From positions 16,727,320-16,791,319 of the forward strand of contig CM046876.1 of assembly GCA_025667525.1 (NCBI GenBank): a stretch of 64,000 bases of DNA, written 5' to 3'. The DNA comes from Glebionis coronaria. Its lineage: Eukaryota; Streptophyta; Magnoliopsida; Asterales; Asteraceae. This document shows positions 22,772-33,150 of this stretch, piece after piece (position 1 is the first letter of the stretch; each line of letters begins with the position of its first letter). Under the pieces are notes generated by a model. The model was given only the letters and a program-made list of their open reading frames with translations. It was not told where the DNA came from and searched no databases. A program made the translations under genes and the position numbers.

Positions 22772-25700
22772 ATGGCTGCTCTTGCTTACCAACCTGCTCA
22801 CAACCGAGTTGCTTATCTGGGTGATGGTCCACATCGTGAACATTTTGCTGACATTCTGGATTTCATTGAAGCTTCCCACCTCAGGTTTGCATTTACTGTA
22901 TGTCCCACCATATATGATAGTGTTATTCGTCAATTTTGGGCGTCTGCTCGACTTGTGGATGTGGTTGGTCGTCCACGTGCACTCCATGCTACCATAGATG
23001 GACGTGCATATGTGGTGACTGAGGCTTCTATTCACTCTTCTCTTCATCTTCAGGATGAGGGTGGTGTTGAATCCATCCCCAATTCGGAGGTATTGGAGGG
23101 GATGGCTGCTTTAGGATACGAACATGGGGGGAAGTTTAACTTCCAGAAAAATAGGTTTTCCCCCCAATGGAAGCTTCTGGTCCACTTTCTAATCCATTGT
23201 ATGAGTCCCAAGTCTGGGAGTTGGGATGCTTTCCCTACTCCCTTGGCTACTGGTCTTATTTGCTTAGCCCAGGGTAGAGTTTTTAACTTTTCTCATTATC
23301 TCTTTGAGGGGATGGTTAATAATCTGTCTAATGCTGGTTCGAGAAAGAAGTTTCTTATGTACCCTAGGTTTATTCAGCAAATACTGGTTTGCATTCCTCG
23401 TGATAGGACTGAGCATGTGCCGTCTAAGCTTACAGCTAAAGTGTATTACAATATGGTCAATGGGTTTACTGGGGAATGGAGGCCCCTGACTGAGGCCATG
23501 TTGGGTTTGGCTCAGGGTCCTATGGGTGAGGAGGAGGAGGCTCCTGAGTTTGTTGTGATTGATGATGACCCCATGGAGGAGGAGGCTCCTACTGCTGGTG
23601 CCACCCATGTTGTTCAGGAGGAGCTGGTTGAGGAGGTGGTGGTTGAAAAACCATCCCCTTCCAAGGCTGGTCCTTCTTCAGTCCCACAAAAGTCTCCATT
23701 TGTGGAGACTCCACCTCCTAGTCCTGCCCCACACTCGACTGATAAACCGTTTGGTGATAGTACTCCACAGGTTGACCCATCTGTTGCATCGGGCTCCAAT
23801 GACGCTTTCCCTAATCCAAGTTCTCTTGGTGGGCAGGCGGAGGAGCCTACTACACTAATGTCTTTGCTTGATCTTATGCGCAGGTACCATGAGCGGATGG
23901 TTTCATTGGAAGCTGATTTGAACCAACACAGGAAACATACTAGGGAGTTTGTTCTTCCTCTGGCTGATCGCATCAAAGCTTTGGAAACTCAGCAACGGCG
24001 CCGCAAGAAGCATGTGATCCATTCAGATTCTGATGAGGAGGGTACGGAGAATGTTGAGGATGGTTTGACATTATTGGCAAGGGCTGCCTTTGCTGATAAA
24101 GTTTATGATGATTTGTCGGTTCCTCCGACATCCTCCAGTGTTCCTTCTCCTAGTGCTATTCCCACTCCTATGGATGGTGATTCTGATCCTGCTGCTGGTT
24201 CCAATGCTGGTCCCTCTCATGATTCGAGGGGCAAGGCCCCCATGACTGATGCTCCATCCCTATCTTGCAAGCGTACCCGTCAACAGCTTGAAGAAGAAAG
24301 GCTAGGTGAGGAGGTTGCTCGTCGGATTCAAGTCGAGATTGATGCAGCTGATAGGGCTGCTGAAGAAGAGCTTCGAAAGCGGAGGCGTGACCAAATTCAA
24401 CACGATGCCATGCATTGGAGTGATAGTGAATGGATGCAAGTTTTGACTGTTCTCACCCGGGATTATGCTCAGTTTACAGATCTTTTGGGTGACGATGTTG
24501 ATGAACACAATTGTATTCCGAGTGCTATGGTATTGATGCGTAAGCACCAGTTAGCCCTTGCTGCACAACTTAGGGAAAAGAGAAAGAACAGACCTTTATC
24601 TCGGACTGAGGAGCGGAAGCAGATGCAACGCTATGTGAAATATCAGTCTGCTGCTCATTTTAATGCTCCTTGGAAGTGGGACCGGGTTCGGGCTTTGACC
24701 TTTGATGAGCTCAAGGCACTTTATGAAAGTATGGTTAAGCGTCAGAGTCAACCTATTCCGGAAAGATTTATTTACCATCCTCGTGGTGTGACCTCTTCTT
24801 CGCCTGCTGCTTCTACTGGTCCTTCATCTGCTCCAACTCCTGGTTCTGCTGCTAGTTCATCTGGTTTTGTTGCTACTTCCGTTGGTACTTCTACTTCTTC
24901 TTTGGTTGCTCCTTTGGGTTCTACTGCTGGTCATGCTACCACCACCTTTGATGCTACCACCACCTTTGATGCTACCACCACCACTCATGCTTCTACCACC
25001 ACACCTGTTACCACCACCACCACACATGTTCCAACCACCACCTTTGCTACCACCACAACTACTGCTACTACACCTGATTTGCCATCTCCATCACCACCGG
25101 TTACGGGAACTCAATCAATTCCTACTTCTGCTGCAGCTCCTATTGATCCATTGGGTGGGCAAACTCATGAGTCTATTTCTCCTGCTCCCACTGCTGCTGT
25201 TGAGGTTACGGTAAAGGTTGAATCCACACCTAGTGATCCCACACCTAGACGTTCCCTTCGTCAGAAACAAGCTCGACGTGTTCGCCGTGGTAAGACAGTT
25301 CCTTATGAGAAGTGTGATCCTGAGAATTTGATTGATGCAGCTTCGGACAGTGATTCGGATTTGCCGTTGGGCAATGGGAACATTACTGGTTACATGGTTG
25401 AGCGTTCCACAACTCTTCCTGGTGTGGTATCCCATAGAATTACTTTGAGTGATGGGTCTGTGCGTTTGGCTTCGGGTTTGCAGGGTGTGTTATCGTGGGC
25501 TGACCGTATGGATCTTATGGCGTTGTATGGACTTGTGGATTCTAGCATGCCTTTTGACCCCATGGCTGTGTCTTCATGGCCTGGTCTGCGTATCTGGGCT
25601 GATCTTAAGCTGATGTTGGATGCTCCTCCTAATGCTCCTGTTTCGGGCATATGGAAGGATCAAATGCAATGGGTGATTCAGCGCTGGAAGCTATATGCAG

Positions 25701-25921
25701 GATGTGGGGTTCATATGTTGGAATTAGAATCTGGTCATATGGTTTTTATGCTGACTGATGTGGATTATCCTTTGACAATTTCTTCGATGGAGGCAATGTT
25801 GGCTACTCATTTGCAAATTTCTAATGCTCCATCAGGAAATGAGTCCTCTATGGCCACGACGTTGGTGGAAGGTATTCAGGCGCGGTTGATAGCAGATAAG
25901 AAGGCTGCTTCTGGTATGTGA
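22772..25921 (+). CDS. Element C additional ORF (1049 aa), homologous to the extra ORF of element G
   Basis: It is uninterrupted from ATG 22772 to TGA, in the position where SIRE-type elements carry an env-like or aORF. Residues 1-230 form a conserved domain: HNRVAYL, SHLRFAF, VIRQFW, GRAYVVTEA, LHLQDEGG, PQWK, HCMSPKS, ICLAQGRVFNFS, LFEGM, YPRFIQQIL. The middle is acidic, then Pro/Ser-rich, with a predicted coiled coil at about 370-415 (LMRRYHERMVSLEADL) and a basic cluster RRRKKH. About residues 630-660 carry RALTFDELKALY. A Thr-rich tract with TTTFDATTTFDA repeats follows. The last 200 residues hold a second conserved domain (WKLYAGCGVHMLELES). I see no signal peptide or clear membrane helix, which argues against an envelope. 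The N-terminal domain vaguely recalls the plant transposon-associated family PF20167; this is from memory. Function unknown. It is intact although gag and pol are broken. Confidence 0.85.
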   Translation: MAALAYQPAHNRVAYLGDGPHREHFADILDFIEASHLRFAFTVCPTIYDSVIRQFWASARLVDVVGRPRALHATIDGRAYVVTEASIHSSLHLQDEGGVESIPNSEVLEGMAALGYEHGGKFNFQKNRFSPQWKLLVHFLIHCMSPKSGSWDAFPTPLATGLICLAQGRVFNFSHYLFEGMVNNLSNAGSRKKFLMYPRFIQQILVCIPRDRTEHVPSKLTAKVYYNMVNGFTGEWRPLTEAMLGLAQGPMGEEEEAPEFVVIDDDPMEEEAPTAGATHVVQEELVEEVVVEKPSPSKAGPSSVPQKSPFVETPPPSPAPHSTDKPFGDSTPQVDPSVASGSNDAFPNPSSLGGQAEEPTTLMSLLDLMRRYHERMVSLEADLNQHRKHTREFVLPLADRIKALETQQRRRKKHVIHSDSDEEGTENVEDGLTLLARAAFADKVYDDLSVPPTSSSVPSPSAIPTPMDGDSDPAAGSNAGPSHDSRGKAPMTDAPSLSCKRTRQQLEEERLGEEVARRIQVEIDAADRAAEEELRKRRRDQIQHDAMHWSDSEWMQVLTVLTRDYAQFTDLLGDDVDEHNCIPSAMVLMRKHQLALAAQLREKRKNRPLSRTEERKQMQRYVKYQSAAHFNAPWKWDRVRALTFDELKALYESMVKRQSQPIPERFIYHPRGVTSSSPAASTGPSSAPTPGSAASSSGFVATSVGTSTSSLVAPLGSTAGHATTTFDATTTFDATTTTHASTTTPVTTTTTHVPTTTFATTTTTATTPDLPSPSPPVTGTQSIPTSAAAPIDPLGGQTHESISPAPTAAVEVTVKVESTPSDPTPRRSLRQKQARRVRRGKTVPYEKCDPENLIDAASDSDSDLPLGNGNITGYMVERSTTLPGVVSHRITLSDGSVRLASGLQGVLSWADRMDLMALYGLVDSSMPFDPMAVSSWPGLRIWADLKLMLDAPPNAPVSGIWKDQMQWVIQRWKLYAGCGVHMLELESGHMVFMLTDVDYPLTISSMEAMLATHLQISNAPSGNESSMATTLVEGIQARLIADKKAASGM

Positions 25922-26868
25922 TGTGATTGGGTTGTAAGTGTTTATGTTTTGTATTTTTGTTCATTTGTTCATATTCTCATTCTTTTCACCAATATGTACA
26001 GTGATTGGTGAACTTCATTTTTATAGTTAAAAAAAAACATACTTTTTATATAATATCTGCTTATACTTTTAACACATCTTGGATTTTATACTTGTGAATA
26101 ATATCCCTTGGCTGCTTCACATTGTGGGTTCTGGTTCCTGGTTTATGATTGTACTGATCTTTGGCTTCACTTGGTGTTGGACGTGGTCCACACGACAAAT
26201 GGTTCTCAACTTACCATGTCTAATCGACAAGAAAAAGTTGATTCACCTTGAGGGTACGGCTCCTGGTGCTATTCTCAAATCCGTTGATGGTTGCCAGGTT
26301 ACCCAAAACTGGATGGTTTTCACTTGCCATAGTCTTGGACTGAAAAGTGGCTAATCCAAGGGGGTACGACTCTTGGTAAAGATCTTATCAAATCCGTTGA
26401 TAGCTGTAATAGCTTTCTTAAAGCTATAGGGTGTTCAACTCACCAATGCTTCATTGCTAAGAGTTGGTGAGTCCAGAGGGGTACGGCTTCTGGTAAAGAC
26501 GCATCAAATCTGTTGACGGCTGTGATGGTTTTCCTAAAATCATCAGGGTACTCCCACTCACCATTGATTCACGTTCTAAGAGTTGGGCTGGGTTCTAGTC
26601 TCCCAGGGTGATGCTTATTCCACCAGAAAGACTGGCTAGCCCAAGAGCGAGCAGCTACTTGGTAAAGGCTCATCAAATCTGCTCATGTTGCTGAAAAGAT
26701 TCAACACGATGCTGATTTGTTACAAGCTTTGGAGAAGCTTCTAGTGTTTCATGTTGCGGCGGTTACTCTGATTCTTATCTTTCTGATGCTGCTATTTGTT
26801 TTGCTGATACAATCCTCGGGCTTTCATTGCACGTTTTCCAGGAAACTTGAACTCAACAGGTCAAATTC
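25922..26868 (+). repeat. Element C 3' untranslated region with diverged tandem repeats
   Basis: Four degenerate units of about 115-150 bases start near 26243, 26355, 26472 and 26641. Each has a GGGTACGGCTCCTGGT-like phrase, then TCAAATCCGTTGATGGC and a hairpin-prone stretch. A 91-codon frame at 26079-26354 overlaps them and has no recognisable motif, so I do not call it. Confidence 0.65.
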
Positions 26869-26884
26869 AAGTTTAGGGGAGGAT
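26869..26884 (+). other. Polypurine tract of element C
   Basis: AAGTTTAGGGGAGGAT directly precedes the 3' LTR. It is identical to the tract of element G. Confidence 0.85.
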
Positions 26885-27349
26885 TGTTAGGACCATTGTA
26901 ATAGTTAAATGTAATAGGTAGACTAGGAGGTATGTAGTTCCTCCTGGTCCTAGTAGTAGTAGGAGCAAGTCTTGCTCCTGGTCCTAGTCGAAGTCAAACT
27001 TTATTATTTACTTAATATTCTGTTAGGATATGCATGAGATATGTTAGGAAAGGATATGCATATCCGTTTTACACGTTTTCTTTAATGCTGTATTAGGGTT
27101 TCCTTGTAGTATAAAAGGAACCTTAGGCAGAAGGGTTAGACACACCTTCACAAAATGTAGTTCTAGTCATTATCAATATTAGAAATCCTTAGAAAGGATC
27201 AAGTCTTTATAGTTATTATGTTCTTCTTGATTATATTTATATTTCACATTCATATTGTGTATAGAGTCTCTTTGTGATTTGACTTGTGATTACAGAAGTC
27301 ATTCACCGGTCCTGACAGGCTGCAAGATCTACTTCTAGTAGACCCAACA
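26885..27349 (+). repeat. 3' LTR of element C
   Basis: It is 465 bp with six differences from 15250-15714. The target duplicate ATTCC follows at 27350-27354. Confidence 0.95.
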
Positions 27350-29723
27350 ATTCCGTTTAATCATATTCTTGAAACTCTATACAACCAGCTTTAAGTCCAC
27401 ATAGGAATTACCAGGCTATCATGTTACTTATTTCAGTTCAGTTTACTACCGTTTAAACCAATTTATTTTCTTTGATCATGTCAGACAAGCGACACCAGTA
27501 TCCCATAAAATTTCCACCAGTGCCATGTACAGTATTTCATGAGTACTCCATGTACAGTATCTCAGATATGCTCCATGTGCAGTATTCACATTGTACTTCA
27601 TGTACAGTAGTCCAGGTGTACTCCAGGTACCCTACTCCATGGATATTGCTAATCGATCCTCAATCATCTCAGGCGTTTTCATTTGTCGATATTCTACCAA
27701 GTGCTGATGTTGCTCGTGAGTTGGAGATTTTACCGAATGCTGATGTTTCTAACACTTTGAAGACCTCACATATGCTGTTGTTGTTGATACTTTGCAAATT
27801 TCTCAAGATGTTTATGCTGCTTATACTATGAAGACTCTACAAAACAAGGACGAAAACTATAAATTTGAAATTTCTGACGAGAATAAATTTCAACCATCGG
27901 ACACTACCATTCCATTCCATGCTTTTACCTTCTCAGCTAGATGTCACACTTCACTCAGTTAACCTTCCATTCAGAAGAGTGGGAACCGGAACCCAGCCGG
28001 CCACTCAGTAAAATAGTTACATGAATCACGGTGATGATAATGCCCGTCATGAATTGACATACAAAGCAGTAGTGACAACCTCCGTGTTTATAATTAATCA
28101 ATCAGTAACCGTCGGAACTCCATAACGGACGTGACCAGAAATACAAAAGGTTAGTAGTCTAACCGGTCCACCAATCCTAGCAGTTATCAAAATTTTTCAG
28201 CCTTGTTCAGATTCGTCTACTAAAACACGTGTCAAGACATCAGTCAAGACATAGGTCTCAGCTATTATTTCGGAAGACACATATCAGGACACCAATCATG
28301 GTACACGTCATACGAATATCTCTCAGAGTACGAGTCAGAACTCATAACTCCGTATAAAATAAGATCATTAAAGATCCAGTTACCACCACTGAAGTATTAA
28401 TCAGGTTAAACATGGAGTATCCATTATGTGATGTTACAGACGAACACATTCAGTGAAAATCGTCATGTTTACTTCACGTATTTCTATGACAGCTTTATTT
28501 TAAAACATGTATTTACCGACCTCCCAGCCAGAAAAGACTCCACAGTACCAACCATGGTTATTAAAGTTATCCTTTTAGTTAACGACGAGATCCGTCTTAC
28601 TAAATCCCAAATATATTCATTATATCTTCTGCCAGAGAAATCATACAAGTTGTTTCTGCCTTACAAGAGCGTGACTTATCAGTCCATAGCCATGAATATT
28701 TTATAGCCACCAGTTATAATCCACTTCTTAAATTCCTTAAATTCATGACCAACAAATTACTCGAGAGTTTCCAGACATAATTTCAGAAAGTTATCAGAAA
28801 TTCCTTTCTAACCACGAGACATAATTCTATATCGAGCTTGCCGCAACAACGTAACCTGTTTTCAAAACTCCTTGTTGCAGGGCTGCAACTAAGTTAAAAG
28901 AGTTGCAACATTGCTGCAAGAATTACCGGAATGAGGCTTTATTCAGCCTGGCGCACCACCAGGAAGAGCACCGTTTCTGTCCATCAGGAAGAAGGCCGGT
29001 ATCATGAGATCATGTATCGACGACTGAATTTTTTTTTACAAGCTCACTATTCATAATCAATGTTCATTCCATAAATAGCAAGTCCATCTGATCTGCTATG
29101 ATGTCTTAACAGTTTCCAGAACAATTACCGATCATGCTACCATCAGTGGTGAGAGAAAGAACATGATGTTTTCCAGACTGTTGTTGCGCATATTGCAGTC
29201 TCTCTAAAATTTTAATTTATACTTCTGAGCTTCCTAATTCTCCAGCTATATTATGAAATTTATGAATAAAATTTTCCATAATTCTTAGACAAAATCGTCA
29301 GTATATTCATTGATTACTTTTTGATCTGCTAGACTCTAGAGAAGAACACGAGAATCATCTTCTCAAATCTTAACAGAACCTTCGATAGAAGATAATTTTA
29401 TACATAGTTTTCCAGATATGAATTCCAATTGAACAAAGTGGCGTTTCTGAACTATCCTACTTCGGCAGAAAGAAATTTCAGACAATACTACGAAGGTGAA
29501 GGCCATCACCAAATGGTCAAGACCGACGTCGGTGACAAACATACAAAACTTCTAGAACTCAGAAAACTACTACCGTAGAAATCCCGGACAGTTCTCGCGA
29601 TCAACCTTCTATGACTAAGCTTACGCATAAAGAAGGGAACCTACACCGATTGTGCATTCCACAAGACCGTACGCTAGTAAAGGTCTGGTTACCAGGACTC
29701 ATACCTTTCTGTAAATATTCACT
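27350..29723 (+). other. Element A interior, third fragment
   Basis: Non-coding. 27519-27640 has about five degenerate CATGTACAGTAT/CATGTGCAGTAT units with CTCCATG spacers. 27700-27830 has GCTGATGTTGCTCG-like units of about 36 bases that read as ILPSADVARELE / ILPNADVSNTLK before the frame breaks, perhaps a relic of a repetitive coding segment. The rest shows no motif I can name. It ends with TCACT (29719-29723), the target of D. Confidence 0.65.
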
Positions 29724-30304
29724 TGTGGAAACCTTGGTTTCACGGATCTTTAAGCTACTAGGAATGATCATTGTTCATATGATTAACATAATCAAAGCGG
29801 AATTAGAACAATAACCATTAACAAGGTGTTTGGACACAATAACACATGAATGAATCAAAAGGGTTGCTCATTATATTAATAATAAACAACCACTAGACGT
29901 GTATACATTAATCCCACGTCTAGTGCAACACACGCTTTAGGTTTACATTGTGAATGAAAGTTATGAATAAAACCTAAGACCCTTGGTTCCTTTTATAGTG
30001 TAAGGATTAGGGTTTTACAAGAGATAATAATGAATAAACAAGTAAATCTTCTATTTAAATAAACTTATACAAAATATATCCTGCATGTTTATCAAAATAG
30101 AAGCTTCCATAAGCTTCTTTGTCTACGTTTCTATCAATGCTTACATTGTACATGACAATGCTTGGATTGTACATGACAATGCTTGAGCCATCAACGCTTA
30201 GTTTGCTCTTGTCAACGCTTGGATTGCTCTTGACAACGCTTAGACAATATCTTCATGTTTTCTTCGTTTTTGAGTTTCTGCCACATCAACTTTTTAACCC
30301 AACA
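29724..30304 (-). repeat. 3' LTR of element D (left copy)
   Basis: It is 581 bp. CCTTTTATA at 29989-29997 is a TATA box read on the minus strand. Six CAACGCTT/CAATGCTT motifs start at 30135, 30156, 30177, 30192, 30213 and 30234, with spacings 21, 21, 15, 21, 21. Confidence 0.92.
30135..30241. repeat. 21-bp motif array in the element D LTR
   Basis: Six units around (G)TCAACGCTTGGATTGCTCT. The first three have CAATG. The 15-base step falls in the middle, as in the arrays of element G. Confidence 0.85.
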
Positions 30305-32556
30305 ATCTTCCCCGAGTTGATGTCGGCAAAACTCTTTGTGTATCTCTTGTAAGTTGTACATGATCTTCAAATTGCTTCTCCTCAAATGTAGCATGTATAT
30401 CTTCCCCTTTTTGTCACATCAACAGGGAAGTAAATAATGTATGCAATCTTTGAAGATTCTCCAAATGTAGGCTCTGTATAATGATTTTGAAGAAAAATAA
30501 ATAAAGTAATCTTGATGTAGAAGTAGAATAACCCAACCTTGTGTTCCATGTCTTGCACTATCCATGTGACGTCGAACTTATATGAAAACGTTAAAGTATA
30601 AGCAGACCTCGATCCCTTGTCAATATTCTCATCCTTTGTGAGACACTGAGCACGATAATGTAACTCCTTCAAGTGTTATGACAAGTCTTTGTCACCACCC
30701 ATTTAAAGCACAAACAAGTTACCTTTAAAGTCCATGACTTTAAGATATGATAGAACACAAACTCACGAAAATCTTCTTCAATCATCAAACTTATCATAAG
30801 AATTCTTCCCCTTAAGCCAACACCTCTTCATGACGAATCTTTATGAAATAATAGCTTCATATCATATGTAAAAGTTTAACTACGGATAACTCTTTTACAA
30901 GGCTACCCCGATTACATAATCCAATCAAATATCACTCCAATCAAATACTTCACGAATTGTTGCTAACTCGCATTAAAATCATTAATCCCTTTTAAAAGTA
31001 TCCGAGCCATAAATATCACCTTGATATTCTGAATAAAAACGGACATTCCATGTACCTTCGTGTGTAAATTCCTCCTTTTTGTGTGCTAAAAACGTACCAA
31101 TTTTATCAACAGCAGTCATTCTTTTGTTGTCCAACATCTCCCTTTGTCCAATATCTTTCCACCTGTATTGTCACATATCGGACAACACCCATCAACGTTT
31201 GGACAAACCATTCCTCGGACAACACATAACAACGCATGTTCTGTCAGCGTCGATTTATTCCTTGTCAGCGTCAAAACAAAGCCTGTCAGCGTCTATTCTT
31301 CCTGAATATCATGTTTCTGTATCCAATGAATACTTTTTTGCATACTTCACGTCCTTTTCTTGCAAGTATTATTTCACTTGAATAACTTGAAACACTGATC
31401 CATATGTAACGTGAGTCTTTTTATCAACAGATATTTTAAAGATATAGAATATCACTAAGACTCAGGGAGTTAATTATTCAAAGAATCTCCCATCTCAAGA
31501 TCTTTGTGATAACTCATGTTTTAAATAAAACACATACCAAATTTGCTTCCATATGATAATATCTTTTCAAACCATAAACAAAATAATATCCCACGTCTGT
31601 ATCCCAAAACTCACGTCTTTTAGCTGCTTCATAATCGTTAAACGTGTATATCACTAATCTAATCCTTACAAAGCAGGGATTAACTTTGTTTCCAAAACTG
31701 ATTACACGTATCACGCAGCCTCTTATCACGCAGCCACATAACAACGTATCAAAACCATATGTCTTGCATCTGACGTTGACGTGATTGACTGACTGACTAA
31801 TCACGCATCCATATATCTTGCATCAAAACAACATCCCTTTCTTATCACATGGCTGACTAGTCACGTTCTTTATCACAAAGTTGTATTAGATCTGTTGCTG
31901 CTACAGTATCTGGAACCCTAGTTCGTCAATATTGAAGACAATATATCAATCTAGGGTTTCTTGAAAAGACGAACACAATGCTAGTATGATTACCACCAGA
32001 AATCAAGACCAATTTGTGACAGAAAACATAAACACCTTTGTGACCATTGTTTCTGTTTAAGAACGATCTAGGGTTTGTAAAAACCCTAGTTCATGATTTT
32101 ATGTAAACTAGAAACTTGAAAATCCTTGTCTGCAGCCAACTTTGACCTTGAATAATTTCTTCATTAGGGCTCAGAGCGAAAATCATTTCGGTGAGATTCT
32201 AGACACAAGTGCCAAGAATCTACAGTTCAAAAATCACGAAGATCCAACGGTTAACGAAGGAGAGATCGTGTTTTGAACATGGTTGTCCACAGAAAACTGC
32301 ATATACTTACTGCTGACTTTGACGCCTAATAACTTTTTCCTGGGGATAAAACTTGACAATCCCTCCGGTAGATGTCTAGATATATGTGTATAGAACACAC
32401 ACAAGAAATTTCGTAACGATCCAACTGTCCAATAAAAAGTTATGACCTTCTGAATACTGCTGCGCACACAAAAACGTTCAAAAAAACCCTAGACGGATTT
32501 TTCTTCTTTTCACCATACACGAACACCTTGTTGGTCCTAGCATCACGAGCCACGAA
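30305..32556 (-). other. Element D non-coding interior
   Basis: Starting from the PBS end, the leader (about 31880-32550) has repeated TAGGGTTT and AACCCTAG phrases. More CAACGC/CAGCGT motifs occur at 31230, 31245, 31266 and 31287 (spacings 15, 21, 21). ATCTTCCCCGAGTTGATG at 30305-30322 is the reverse complement of the purine tract. No coding sequence was recognised. Part of the leader is related to 39378-39730 in the opposite orientation. Confidence 0.75.
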
Positions 32557-32568
32557 GCTCTGATACCA
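32557..32568 (-). other. Primer binding site of element D (initiator-Met tRNA)
   Basis: GCTCTGATACCA on the plus strand is TGGTATCAGAGC on the minus strand, two bases from the right LTR. Confidence 0.9.
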
Positions 32569-32570
32569 AT

Positions 32571-33150
32571 TGTGGAAACCTTGGTTTCACGGATCTTTAA
32601 GCTACTAGGAATGATCATTGTTCATATGATTAACATAATCAAAGCGGAATTAGAACAATAACCATTAACAAGGTGTTTGGACACAATAACACATGAATTA
32701 ATCAAAAGGGTTGCTCATTATATCAATAATAAACAACCACTAGACGTGTATACATTAATCCCGCGTCTAGTGCAACACACGCTTTAGGTTTACATTGTGA
32801 ATAAAAGTTATGAATAAAACTTAAGACCCTTGGTTCCTTTTATAGTGTAAGGATTAGGGTTTTACAAGAGATAATAATGAATAAACAAGTAAATCTTCTA
32901 TTTAAATAAACTTATACAGAATATATCCTGCATGTTTATCTAAATAGAAGCTTACATAAGCTTCTTGTCTACGTTTCTATCAATGCTTACATTGTACATG
33001 ACAATGCTTGGATTGTACATGACAATGCTTGAGCCATCAACGCTTAGTTTGCTCTTGTCAACGCTTGGATTGCTCTTGACAATGCTTAGACAATATCTTC
33101 ATGTTTTCTTCGTTTTTGAGTTTCTGCCACATCAACTTTTTGACCCACCA
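32571..33150 (-). repeat. 5' LTR of element D (right copy)
   Basis: It is 580 bp and matches 29724-30304. Its motif array starts at 32981, 33002, 33023, 33038, 33059 and 33080, again 21, 21, 15, 21, 21. The target duplicate TCACT follows. Confidence 0.92.

Larger units (their letters stand above)
15250..27349 (+). mobile_element. Element C: SIRE/Maximus-type Ty1/copia retrotransposon with an extra 3' ORF, inactivated
   Basis: LTRs of 465 bp each (15250-15714, 26885-27349; TGTTAGGACC...CCCAACA) differ at six positions (1.3%). They are flanked by ATTCC (15245-15249, 27350-27354). The order is PBS, gag, protease-integrase-RT-RNase H, a 1049-codon ORF, then a purine tract. The long gag with two zinc knuckles, the position of the extra ORF and the tract AAGTTTAGGGGAGGAT are shared with element G. 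gag has two frame breaks and pol has three nonsense codons, so it cannot move on its own products. Confidence 0.95.
29724..33150 (-). mobile_element. Element D: non-autonomous copia-like LTR retrotransposon
   Basis: LTRs at 29724-30304 and 32571-33150 (about 580 bp, about 2% different) are flanked by TCACT at 29719-29723 and 33151-33155. The iMet-type PBS lies inside the right LTR and reads on the minus strand; the purine tract lies inside the left one. The 2.3-kb interior has no gag or pol motif in any frame. It must use the proteins of another element. Its LTR arrays are of the same 21/15-base type as those of G, which hints at G-like elements as helpers, although the LTR sequences are otherwise different. 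Confidence 0.92.

Noticed and set aside
22772..25921. Calling the extra ORF of C an envelope gene
   Set aside because: No signal peptide, transmembrane helix or cleavage site can be seen; only the position matches env-like ORFs of SIRE elements.
26079..26354. 91-codon open frame after the extra ORF of C
   Set aside because: It overlaps diverged untranslated tandem repeats and shows no family motif or codon pattern of a gene.
27472..27831. 119-codon open frame in element A
   Set aside because: It spans two different short repeat arrays and ends in a low-complexity Leu tract; perhaps a relic, but not supportable as a gene.
30119..30352. 77-codon frame in the D LTR, repeated at 32965-33198
   Set aside because: It is a by-product of the 21-bp array, which is open in this frame because 21 and 15 are multiples of three.
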